This document shows, one piece after another, positions 29,421 through 38,672 of a DNA stretch of 64,000 nt. The position numbers were made by a program, and so were the translations under genes. The notes under the pieces are model-generated. The model was not told the DNA's origin. It saw only the letters and a list, made by a program, of their open reading frames with translations, and did not search any database. The stretch covers positions 145,289,001 to 145,353,000 of the forward strand of contig CM075354.1 in the NCBI GenBank assembly GCA_037693485.1, given 5' to 3'. The stretch's first letter is position 1; every line of letters starts with the position of its first letter. This DNA comes from Kitagawia praeruptora. Its lineage: Eukaryota; Streptophyta; Magnoliopsida; Apiales; Apiaceae.

Positions 29421-29760
29421 GGATCCCGGTCACTGGCAAATTTGCCAGTGACATGTTACACAACATATGGTTTGAGGGCCGTTGGAACCGTACCGCAGAA
29501 ACTTTTCGCGGTACGGAGTAATTACAAAAATGCCATCTGTTTTCACATAAAAAATCTATTGTTTACCGTACCGCGGAAAGTTTCTGCGGTACGTGAACAG
29601 TGGGGGTATTTATGTAGTTTCTCCGTACCGTGGAAAGTTTCTACGATACGGTGTAATTTTTTTTTTTTAAATCAGGATCGTTGGATCAACGATCCAACGG
29701 TCCTCAAACCATATGTTGTGAAACAGTTCTATGGCAAATGTTTGCCATAGAACGGACACC
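29421..29760. mobile_element. Mutator-type MITE with internal hairpin motifs
   Basis: 340 bp flanked by the exact 9-bp duplication CTTTTTCAA (29412-29420, 29761-29769). Near its ends are small palindromes (GTCACTGGCAAATTTGCCAG on the left, ATGGCAAATGTTTGCCAT on the right), then AACATATGGTTTGAGG and CCGTTGGA. Three copies of a CCGTACCGCGGAAAGTTTC hairpin lie inside, near 29487, 29567 and 29624. Confidence 0.85.
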
Positions 29761-29835
29761 CTTTTTCAAAAGATAACTTGTTTGTAATCAAGTACTTCAT
29801 AAACCCTTCAAACAACCTATGATCATAAAACAGTA

Positions 29836-30094
29836 CTCCCTCCGTCTCATAGTATTTCTCTCGTTTGAAATGTCGGGACTGTTCATAACATAAAACAAAT
29901 TATTAATTTACCTCTAATCTATAAGACCAAATATAGTCATGAGTGATCTTGTTAGATTTGTATTTCTGAGTATTTTAATACACTGAAGTTTTTATATTTA
30001 ATACTAATACACAATTGAAGATGTTAACGATCAAAAGTGTGTTTTGACAAACGTGTCCAACTCAAATGAGTTGAGTATTTAGAGACAAAGGGAG
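29836..30094. mobile_element. Stowaway-like MITE
   Basis: CTCCCTCCGTCTCATAG to GAGACAAAGGGAG, flanked by TA. 259 bp with no ORF. Confidence 0.75.
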
Positions 30095-30243
30095 TAGTAC
30101 TTTTATCGGGTCTTCTGTTTAATAATACATATTGTCAGATACTCAAATAATTAGACCAAAGAAATTATTTTGTAACGTACTAAAGGCATCATCCTTGCTT
30201 TTAAGCATGTACACCCACATGATTTTACGGACCTATTACCAAC

Positions 30244-30729
30244 CAATGTCGTAAAAATCGTTAGCGAGTCTAGGCGATAAGTTTACCTTCTAGTGATTAA
30301 TCGGTTAGAAGGCAATTAATCAGAATAATTAATTGGAATATTAATCGGATATATTAAAATATTATTTTTTTATATAATTTAATTTTAACATATAAACATA
30401 TATTTTATATAAGTAAAAATATAAATATCTTCATTTTATTATTAAATATGATGAATGAATTTACCCTTTTATGTGTAAATAATATTTTTTTTATTAAAAA
30501 AATAATATTTTTAAAATTTTATTCTTAATTTGACCGATTAATCATTGCCTAATCGATTATTCCCGCCTAACTCATTAAACCATCTAATCCCCGTAATCCC
30601 GTCTAGGCGCCGCCTAATAAAAAATGCTAAATGACCTGTTTTTACAAATTTTAAGCGTTTAATAACCGCATAGGCATCGATTAATCGACCGACTAGACCG
30701 ATTTTTATAGACCGATTTTTAGAACACTG
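30244..30729. mobile_element. hAT-like MITE
   Basis: Ends read CAATGTCGTAAAAATCG and, in complement, CAGTGTTCTAAAAATCGG. The 8-bp flanks TTACCAAC (30236-30243) and TTATCAAC (30730-30737) match at 7 of 8. It has many ATTAATCG repeats and no ORF. Confidence 0.7.
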
Positions 30730-30789
30730 TTATCAACCACCGGTCTTGTGAGCAATTGTTTGCACCATCCTTGCTCTAAGGTGAATTCC

Positions 30790-31528
30790 TGTTAGGAATA
30801 ATTCATAAGTTGTGATGTTAAGAATAGAATTTACACATTATACTTCATGTAATCCTGATCTTATAAAGGATTTAGCACTGTATATAGGATTTATGTGTAA
30901 GACAGTTATCTGTATAGTTTAGTCAGGAATGAACAGTGTATCGGAGACTACATGTCAGGAATAGAGAGCAAATCCTGATGATGGTCCAATACTGATGAGT
31001 GATCAGATACTGATGCAGTGTACAGATCCTGATATCAGTCGTGTTACTGATGATGTCATTATGGATGCTACAGAAACTGGCAAGTGCTATAAAACAGGAT
31101 CATTGTTTGAAGAACAAGCAAGAAGATATTATGAAGGGAAGAGTTTTCTATTGAAGGAAACTATCAACTAGAAGGCAGAACATTGTCATGTATAGATTAT
31201 ATCTTTCTGTTATTAGTTGATAGGTAGCATTATAAATACTCTCTCAATATCATTGTAAAGAGCGTGTGAGGCGTGAATCGAACTAGTGAATGTGCGTAGC
31301 TCTGTATAAGGTTTGTATTCGAGAGTACGAAACAAACAGAGAGATATTTGTATTGTCAGCAGCTGCTAAAGGTATTGTACACCTTTGGTAGAGTTTGTAT
31401 TTGATCTTATTAATACAAACAAGAGTTTGATTCATTCGTTTATTCTTGTTCTTATAATCAAGCAAAAATCAGACACGATTATATAACTTGTATTCAACCC
31501 CCCCTTCTACAAGTTATTCGAGTTAACA
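30790..31528 (+). repeat. Copia 5' LTR
   Basis: 739 bp, TGTTAGGAATAATTC to GAGTTAACA. It holds TATAAATA at 31231-31238. Open frames across its complement are LTR sequence, not genes. Confidence 0.92.
31231..31238 (+). promoter_or_regulatory. TATA box in Copia 5' LTR
   Basis: TATAAATA in GCATTATAAATACTCTC. The same box recurs in the 3' LTR near 42654. Confidence 0.65.
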
Positions 31529-31530
31529 AT

Positions 31531-31548
31531 TGGTATCAGAGCAGGTTG
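31531..31548 (+). promoter_or_regulatory. Copia primer binding site (tRNA-Met)
   Basis: TGGTATCAGAGCAGGTTG, 2 bp after the LTR end. Confidence 0.92.
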
Positions 31549-31577
31549 ATTTCGAGTAATCATAAAGATCTGCAATC

Positions 31578-33377
31578 ATGTCTGGTTACAAGGATGGGAA
31601 TACTAAAATCCCTATGCTCAAGAGAAACGAATATACTCTATGGGAAGTAAAGATGCTGCATCATCTGGAAGCAACAGATCCTGATTATCTTGACAGAATC
31701 AGAGATGGACCTTTTGTTCCAACAAAGGTCGTTGGACAAGCAACAATTGATGGTGTGGTTGTTCCAGAACATACAGCAGAGAAGCCAAAATCTGAATGGT
31801 CAGATAAGGACAAGGAGAATGTTCTCAAAGATGCTAAAGTGAGAAACATATTATTCAACAGTCTTGATTCTGTTCTCACTAACTATGTTCTCTCTTGTAA
31901 AACTGCTAAGGATATATGGGACAATCTTAAGGTTCACTGTGAAGGAACTAAGCCTGTCAGGAAGAATATGAGGACATTACTTATACAACAGTATGAGTAC
32001 TTTGAATCCAAGTCTGGTGAGTCACTTACTGATACCTTTGATAGGTTTACAAAACTCATCAATGAGATGGCCATGCATGGTAAATATTATGACTTGGAGG
32101 ATATGAATACAAAGTTCATGAAAGCTTTGCCTGATTTCTACAATGAGAAGATATCTGCGATTGAGGAAGCTAATGATCTGGATGAGATTTCATTAGAGGC
32201 AGTATATGGAAAATTGAAAGCTTATGAACTTGACAAGCAGCAGAAAAAGAGCAGGAGTGAAGGAAAGATGAAGACTATTGCACTTACTGCTCAATCTGAA
32301 GTAAAGAAGCATCCTGAAGAACAGCATGAAGAGATTGCTGTAAAGAATTCGAGGAAGAAGAAAAGCAAAGAAAGTTCTGAGTCAGAGACTACTGATATGG
32401 ACTCTGACAACAATGATTCTGAATCTGAGATGCAAGAACTCTTTGCTATGTTTGCTAAAGCTTTCAAGAAAGGAAGATTTAACAGGAGAAGATTTAGCAA
32501 AGGACCTTTTCAAAAGAAGGAGGAGAAGAAGAGTGACAAGAGCAAAAGTACAATTGTCAAGCTTGATAAGGCCAAGATCAAGTGCTTTAACTGCAGCGAG
32601 CTTGGACACTTTGCTAGTGAGTGTAAGAAGCCTAGGAATTCAGGAAAGGGTAATGCACTTATGGTCACACAGAAAGATTGGGCTGATTCCAGTGACTCTG
32701 AAGATGAATTGGATTATGAAAACATTGCATTGATGGCCAATAGTTCAGACAAACCTGGATCTCCAAAGAAAACTTCTCCATCCTCTGTTAAGGTATCACT
32801 TCACTCTCTTGATTCATTTGATAGCTTAAATTCTGATGAAATTAGATCTATCCATGCTGAGTTTAAGAATCTTATGACTAATTTTAGAATTCTTACTTGT
32901 GAAAGAGATGAACTTAAGGTTAAGAATGATAAATTAGTTGATAGAAATAATTTTCTTGAATCTGAATTAATTCAAATGGAAGAATACAAGTTGAGTTCTG
33001 ATAAAGCTAAGCATGATTATAGTGTAATTCTTGAGGCTTATGACTATGTCAGAAAAGAACTAGAAGAAGAGAGAGATGTGATTAAGACCATTAACAATTC
33101 CAGTAAGAAGACAATAGAAATCTTTGAGAGTGGAATTCGTGGTAAGGTTAATGGTTTAGGTTTTGATAAGGCTAGACAAGAAGAAAAAGTAGCTATTGTC
33201 AATGATGATAGTAAGGTAGAAGCTAACACATCTAAATCTGAAGGTAAGAAAATTGTTTCTGAACCTAATCATGTTAAATTTGTTGATTCAAAAGGTACCC
33301 CTGTTGTACACAAGAGAATTAACAATAGTTTTTCAGATGAGAAAGTGTTAGAGAAACCTAAGAATGTTTCTGTCTAA
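31578..33377 (+). CDS. Copia gag, main part
   Basis: 599 residues from the first ATG after the primer site. The gag core lies at about residues 60-220 (VRNILFNSLDSVLTNYV, YEYFESKSGESLTDTFDRF). An acidic serine-rich stretch (DSDNNDSESEMQ) follows, then a CCHC knuckle near residue 335 (CFNCSELGHFASECKKP) that binds element RNA, then a coiled-coil-like tail. The stop at 33375 follows KNVSV. Removing one T there would continue into the next frame, so the stop looks like a single-base insertion. Confidence 0.9.
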   Translation: MSGYKDGNTKIPMLKRNEYTLWEVKMLHHLEATDPDYLDRIRDGPFVPTKVVGQATIDGVVVPEHTAEKPKSEWSDKDKENVLKDAKVRNILFNSLDSVLTNYVLSCKTAKDIWDNLKVHCEGTKPVRKNMRTLLIQQYEYFESKSGESLTDTFDRFTKLINEMAMHGKYYDLEDMNTKFMKALPDFYNEKISAIEEANDLDEISLEAVYGKLKAYELDKQQKKSRSEGKMKTIALTAQSEVKKHPEEQHEEIAVKNSRKKKSKESSESETTDMDSDNNDSESEMQELFAMFAKAFKKGRFNRRRFSKGPFQKKEEKKSDKSKSTIVKLDKAKIKCFNCSELGHFASECKKPRNSGKGNALMVTQKDWADSSDSEDELDYENIALMANSSDKPGSPKKTSPSSVKVSLHSLDSFDSLNSDEIRSIHAEFKNLMTNFRILTCERDELKVKNDKLVDRNNFLESELIQMEEYKLSSDKAKHDYSVILEAYDYVRKELEEERDVIKTINNSSKKTIEIFESGIRGKVNGLGFDKARQEEKVAIVNDDSKVEANTSKSEGKKIVSEPNHVKFVDSKGTPVVHKRINNSFSDEKVLEKPKNVSV

Positions 33378-33858
33378 GTCTCAGTTGAAACAGAGATTAG
33401 ATGGTCTTTCAGAGTCTAGCAAGATCAAGAGAAATAGGAATGGAAAAGAAGGTATTAACAAAGAGAATAATTACAAGAATATACCTGATGCACCTAGGAA
33501 AAAATGCTATAAGTGTGGAAATCATAATCATTTGGCCCTAGACTGCAATCAAAAACCTTCTTGGAAAACTGAGTCCAGATTCCCCAAGACTCAGAAAATT
33601 CAATACCAACCACAAAAAGCTTGTTATCATTGTGGTAGTTTACTTCATTCCATTTACATGTGTAGAGAATATCATGAACTGTATTATGACTATTATTCTT
33701 TGAAATCTGAAACTCCTAGTCACAAACAGCTTGTAAGATCAGAGTCTAAAGTTGACTCTGCAACAGGTAAAATAAATGCAAAATCTTCAAAGTCTGTTGT
33801 CTCTAAATCTAGTAAGAAAGGATCCAATCAAAGTTGGGTCCTAAAAAATTCTAACTAG
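33364..33858 (+). CDS. Copia gag, C-terminal part in shifted frame
   Basis: The 164 residues continue gag after the frameshift. They hold two more knuckles, CYKCGNHNHLALDC and CYHCGSLLHSIYMC, and end SWVLKNSN at TAG 33856-33858. The ATG at its start is chance: in the undamaged element this would be joined to the preceding frame. Confidence 0.8.
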   Translation: MFLSKSQLKQRLDGLSESSKIKRNRNGKEGINKENNYKNIPDAPRKKCYKCGNHNHLALDCNQKPSWKTESRFPKTQKIQYQPQKACYHCGSLLHSIYMCREYHELYYDYYSLKSETPSHKQLVRSESKVDSATGKINAKSSKSVVSKSSKKGSNQSWVLKNSN

Positions 33859-33869
33859 TTACTTTTTGT

Positions 33870-36800
33870 TTGCAGGGCATAGGAAAGAAGCATTCAATTA
33901 TCTTGGACAGTGGATGCTCTGGACATATGACTGGAAAGAAGTCCCTGCTTACAAAGTTTGAGAGGAAAGCTGGCCCAGTAATATCTTTTGGAGATGGCAA
34001 CAAAGGAGAAACTCTGGGATATGGCTCAATTATTTTGGGGAATGTCATCATAGAAAATGTAGCACTGGTTGAAGGCTTGAAACATACTCTTTTAAGTATA
34101 AGTCAACTGGGTGATAAAGGTTACAAATCAATCTTTGACAGAGAAGGATGCAAAGTCTTGAATATGCAGAATGGAGACATTGTTCTAACTGGTCAAAGGC
34201 AAGGTAACATATATGAAACCAGCTTAAGTGATACATCTAAAGGAATTGTTAGATGTCTCTACAGCAAAGCAACAAGTGATGAAAGCTGGAATTGGCACAA
34301 GAAGCTCTCACATCTTAATTTCAAGAAGCTTAATCAACTTGTTAAACACAATTTGGTGAGAGGCCTACCTCAGGCGAATTTTGTGCAAGATGGACTTTGT
34401 GATGCATGTCAGCTTGGAAAGCAGAGAAGAACCACTTTCAAGAGCAAGACTGAAAATTCAATTACTGAACCATTTCACATGCTACATCTTGATCTGTTTG
34501 GTCCAGTAAACATTATGTCTATCAGCAAGAAAAGATATGCTCTAGTTATGGTGGATGATTTCACAAGGTTCACATGGGTGTTCTTTCTACACAAGAAGGA
34601 TGAAGCTCCTCAGCAAATCATTGAACTCATCAAGAATATTCATAATAACTCTGAGTACAAAGTCAAAGTACTTAGGAGTGACAATGGTACAGAATTCAAG
34701 AATTCTACAATGGAGGGGTTTTGTGCAGACAATGGAATCACTCAACAGTTTTCTGCACCTGGTACACCTCAACAAAATGGTGTAGTGGAAAGAAAGAACA
34801 GGACTCTCATAGAGGCAGCAAGAACCATGCTTGCAGATGCAAAACTTCCAACCTACTTTTGGGCAGAAGCTATTAACACTGCATGTTTCACTCAGAACTG
34901 TACCTTGGTAAATAGTCATGGAAAAACTCCCTATGAGATGATCAAAGGAAAGAAACCAAGTGTGAAATATTTTCACATCTTTGGATGCAAATGCTATGTC
35001 CTAAAAGTTCATCCAGAACAACTTGGAAAATTTGAAGCCAAATCGGATGAAGCAATTTTTCTAGGATATTCAGCATCTAAGGCCTTCAAAGTTTATAATC
35101 TCAGAACTCACATTGTTATGGAATCAATTCATGTTGCATTTGATGATAAGAAGTTTGGAATTTTGCAAACTGATGAAAGCCATGACAAATTGGAATTTGA
35201 AAATCTGAAGAATTCTGAGATACTCTCAAGTGATGATGAAGGTTCTCCAGAAGAAATTTCTATTGCTTCTCAAAGGAATGCTGCTGTTGAGGGGGAGCAA
35301 ATAAATCAGAGAGAACACAGTGATCATCAGGAGCAGACTAGTCTTTCAGAATCTATTCCATCAGGAATTGATGTTTCAGAGTCTACTCCATCAGGAACTG
35401 ACCTTTCAGAGTCTACTGAGGAAAGATCAGTAACTAGCAGCAATATGGAATCTACTGATTCTATTGATCAAAGGAGAGTTTTTGAAGGTAGAGAGAATTC
35501 TTCTACAAGAGATACCACTAACTTAGGGGGAGAGACTAGCAGAGTTGATTTACCACCTGTTAGAAAATGGACAAAGGATCATACTGAAGATTTGATAATT
35601 GGTGATCCAAATAGTGGTGTTCGAACTAGAAGATCAATTCAAAATGAATGCTTGTATAGTTGCTTTCTCTCAAAGAATGAACCTAAGAAGGTTGAAGAAG
35701 CCTTACAGGATCCTGATTGGGTAATTGCAATGCAGGAGGAGTTAAATGAGTTTGAGAGAAACAAAGTTTGGAAACTGGTACCAAGACCTAAAGATAGATC
35801 TATTGTTGGTGCAAGATGGGTTTTCAGAAACAAGCTAGATGAATCTGATATGATTGTAAGAAACAAAGCAAGACTGGTGACCAAAGGTTATTCTCAGGAA
35901 GAAGGCATTGATTATGATGAGACCTTTGCACCTGTAGCAAGATTGGAAGCAATCAGAATGTTTCTTGCATTTGCAGCTCATTCAAAATTCAAGGTATACC
36001 AGATGGATGTAAAGAGTGCTTTTTTAAATGGCAAACTTGATGAAGAAGTGTATGTAGAACAGCCACCTGGATTTGTTGATCAAAAGTTTCCAAATCATGT
36101 CTACAAACTTGACAAGGCACTCTATGGACTAAAGCAGGCACCAAGAGCATGGTATGAGACTTTGTCTAAATTTCTTCTTGAAAATGGCTTCACAAGAGGT
36201 ACAATTGACAAAACTCTATTCTTTAGAAAGATAAAAGGTGAATTGCTTTTAGTTCAAGTTTATGTTGATGATATTATTTTTGGTTCTACTAATGAAAAGT
36301 TGTGTGCTAAGTTTAGCAAGCTTATGCAGTCTAAGTATCAGATGAGCATGATGGGTGAACTAAATTATTTCTTAGGCTTGCAGGTCAAACAGACTGAGAC
36401 TGGTATTTTCATTAATCAGTCAAAGTATATCAAAGATCTTTTAAGAAGGTTTGATTTTCAAGACTGTGCAGTTGCAAAAACACCCATGGCAACAGCCACT
36501 AAACTAGACTCTGATCCTAAGGGGAAGAGTGTGAATAATACTAGTTATAGAGGCATGATAGGCTCATTGTTATATCTAACTGCAAGTAGGCCAGATATAA
36601 TGTTTTCTACCTGTTTATGTGCTAGATTTCAAAGTAATCCTAAGGAATCTCATTTAATTGCTGTGAAGAGAATCTTTAGATATCTCAAAGGAACTCCAAA
36701 TCTTGGTTTGTGGTATCCTAGAGAATCTGATTTCTTTCTAATTGGCTATTCAGACTCTGATTATGCAGGGTGTAAGATAGACAGGAAAAGCACTACAGGT

Positions 36801-37202
36801 ACATGTCAATTTTTGGGAAATAGATTGATTTCTTGGGCAAGCAAGAAGCAACAATCTGTTTCAACCTCAACTGCAGAAGCTGAGTACATAGCAGCAGGCA
36901 GTTGTTGTGCACAGCTCCTTTGGATAAGAAATCAGTTGCTGGATTATGGTATGACACTTAGTAATATTCCTATGTTTTGTGATAATACTAGTGCTATTAA
37001 AATTGCAGAAAATCCAGTTCAACATTCAAGGACTAAGCACATTGATGTCAGGTATCATTTTATTAGAGAACATATTGAGAATGGTACTGTGGAACTTCAT
37101 TTTGTTCCTACTGACAAACAGCTTGCAGATATTCTAACTAAACCACTTGATGAGACTACATTCAGTAGACTAGTAAGTGAGTTAGGAATGTTAAATTTTT
37201 AG
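33870..37202 (+). CDS. Copia pol polyprotein
   Basis: About 1110 codons. It has no ATG at its start; the frame opens after TAA 33852 and the first recognisable residues are QGIGKKHSIILDSGCSGHM. Domains in order: aspartic protease (DSGCSGH, residue ~12); pre-integrase zinc segment (HKKLSHLNFKKL); integrase with LHLDLFGP, RSDNGTEF and NGVVERKNRT (D, D, E); reverse transcriptase from about residue 610 with YQMDVKSAFLNG and YVDDIIFGS near residue 800; RNase H with GYSDSDYAG, STAEAEYIA and FCDNTSA; end LVSELGMLNF. All catalytic acids I look for are present and the frame is unbroken. It lies 11 bp after the gag stop in a different frame, so an unusual expression step is needed. Confidence 0.93.
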   Translation: MQGIGKKHSIILDSGCSGHMTGKKSLLTKFERKAGPVISFGDGNKGETLGYGSIILGNVIIENVALVEGLKHTLLSISQLGDKGYKSIFDREGCKVLNMQNGDIVLTGQRQGNIYETSLSDTSKGIVRCLYSKATSDESWNWHKKLSHLNFKKLNQLVKHNLVRGLPQANFVQDGLCDACQLGKQRRTTFKSKTENSITEPFHMLHLDLFGPVNIMSISKKRYALVMVDDFTRFTWVFFLHKKDEAPQQIIELIKNIHNNSEYKVKVLRSDNGTEFKNSTMEGFCADNGITQQFSAPGTPQQNGVVERKNRTLIEAARTMLADAKLPTYFWAEAINTACFTQNCTLVNSHGKTPYEMIKGKKPSVKYFHIFGCKCYVLKVHPEQLGKFEAKSDEAIFLGYSASKAFKVYNLRTHIVMESIHVAFDDKKFGILQTDESHDKLEFENLKNSEILSSDDEGSPEEISIASQRNAAVEGEQINQREHSDHQEQTSLSESIPSGIDVSESTPSGTDLSESTEERSVTSSNMESTDSIDQRRVFEGRENSSTRDTTNLGGETSRVDLPPVRKWTKDHTEDLIIGDPNSGVRTRRSIQNECLYSCFLSKNEPKKVEEALQDPDWVIAMQEELNEFERNKVWKLVPRPKDRSIVGARWVFRNKLDESDMIVRNKARLVTKGYSQEEGIDYDETFAPVARLEAIRMFLAFAAHSKFKVYQMDVKSAFLNGKLDEEVYVEQPPGFVDQKFPNHVYKLDKALYGLKQAPRAWYETLSKFLLENGFTRGTIDKTLFFRKIKGELLLVQVYVDDIIFGSTNEKLCAKFSKLMQSKYQMSMMGELNYFLGLQVKQTETGIFINQSKYIKDLLRRFDFQDCAVAKTPMATATKLDSDPKGKSVNNTSYRGMIGSLLYLTASRPDIMFSTCLCARFQSNPKESHLIAVKRIFRYLKGTPNLGLWYPRESDFFLIGYSDSDYAGCKIDRKSTTGTCQFLGNRLISWASKKQQSVSTSTAEAEYIAAGSCCAQLLWIRNQLLDYGMTLSNIPMFCDNTSAIKIAENPVQHSRTKHIDVRYHFIREHIENGTVELHFVPTDKQLADILTKPLDETTFSRLVSELGMLNF

Positions 37203-38672
37203 ATCTTTAACATCTGCAAAAGTAGCAAGGTATGTTGTTCTTAGCTTATAGACTTGATATTTCTGTCAGGATCTATATTTGATTGTTAAATGCTTGAGCT
37301 ATAATACATTGCCTTGATAAATCTCAGTATGATAGACTTGTTAATAATCATCAGGATTAGATTTGTCATCAGGATGCTGACGTCATCAGTATTGTGTCAG
37401 TATCAGGATTATGAAAATTGCTTCAGATCCTGACGTTTACTTTGTGTAGTAATCTGATTCTGTGATGTGTTAAGTCTATGCTAGCAAGTTTTGATATTTG
37501 CATACTGATAATTTATACATCATTCAAAAATCAAAAGACAAGCAGATAACAAGAAATTGTATTTTCATTAATAAAAATCATTACATGGAAATGAAATACA
37601 ACATCTTTTTGTCTAAATTTCTACTCTATACTTGTCTTTGATATGAACTCTGAGGTACAGGACAAGGAGCATCTCAAGAAATCCATCAGGGGATGAAAGC
37701 CTCGTTTGCTCTTGGATTCCTTGTCTGGGCGACTTGAATGAGAGCAGCTAACTTAAATGAATAGCATCTCCATCAAGATCAACCTCAGACTCTCGGCCAA
37801 ATTCTTCATCCTCAAGTTTTGAGGAGGTTAGGGGAAGATTGTATCCAACAGATGGATGTTCTAGGAGAAACCTCTGGATATTATCGAAAACCAATCCATT
37901 CATGATTAGTTCGATGAGAAGAGTCGTTTGTTCAAAGAGATGATCAAGAACAGGATGTTCATCGATCAAGAAAAATCTGGAAAATGGGTTTGAAGGGATT
38001 TTTGGTTTGAGAAGCATTGTTGAGAAGAAAAGAAATTGAAAAGTTATGGAGAATGGCACAAGGCGTTTGGTTCTTTTAAAGGAAGACGTGAGAAGCTGAG
38101 CAGTCACTTGGAAGTCTTAATGAAGTCAAATGCTAATTATTGCATGAGACTGTATTTCTTGTTTCAAGAAATATTGAAAATATCTAACCAATTGATTTTC
38201 TGTTCAGATTAATTGTTTATTTTCTTTTTCAGATAAAAGAAAAATGCCACGTGGAAAACTCCATATTAAGTCTCTGATAATATTGATCAGGATTTCATGA
38301 GTGATCATCAGGATTTGAAAATTATATTTTTAAATCAAATTGCATTTTGTGATTATTTTGATGAGAGGTCATCAGGAAAAGGAAGCTGATCAGTATTACT
38401 TATTTATACCCTGATTTATTTCATGAAAATCAATTTTGGATTTTATTTTCCAAAAATCGTGGGTAACCGCATTTTTCAGGGACTGACACCTGTCAATCTA
38501 CGTGTCAACGTGGGATAGTGGTCTGAAAGATTTGTGAAATATATTTGTTTTGAAACTCTAATCGTGTAATTGCTTTCTCTAATCTTACATTTTCCAAAGC
38601 AAAAATCACTCTTGAGTTTTCAAAATCACTAATTCATTTCAAGAATTTTTCAAGTTTCTTTTCAGATCAAGA
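37203..38672. other. Copia spacer between pol and the extra ORF
   Basis: 1.47 kb with many CATCAGGAT and TCAGGATTTG-type repeats and one antisense ORF (37748-38107). It may hold signals for making a subgenomic RNA for the downstream ORF. Confidence 0.6.
37748..38107 (-). CDS. Small antisense ORF in the Copia element
   Basis: 119 residues with mixed, protein-like composition (FLIDEHPVLDHLFEQTTLLI, FLLEHPSVGYNLPL, acidic tail EFGRESEVDLDGD). It lies antisense in the pol-to-extra-ORF spacer. No family was recognised and no clear TATA was found above it. It could be chance. Its length in a spacer that is otherwise full of stops is the only support. Confidence 0.35.
   Translation of the reverse strand: MTAQLLTSSFKRTKRLVPFSITFQFLFFSTMLLKPKIPSNPFSRFFLIDEHPVLDHLFEQTTLLIELIMNGLVFDNIQRFLLEHPSVGYNLPLTSSKLEDEEFGRESEVDLDGDAIHLS

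Noticed and set aside
29403..29750. A 115-codon plus-strand frame.
   Set aside because: It runs through the palindromic MITE and is explained by its hairpin repeats.
31283..31465. A 60-codon minus-strand frame repeated identically at 42706-42888.
   Set aside because: Both copies lie in the Copia LTRs; identity follows from LTR identity, not from coding.
33843..33858. A possible -1 slippery site (A AAA AAT) just before the gag stop of the Copia element.
   Set aside because: A -1 slip there meets TAA at 33852 at once, so it cannot lead into pol.
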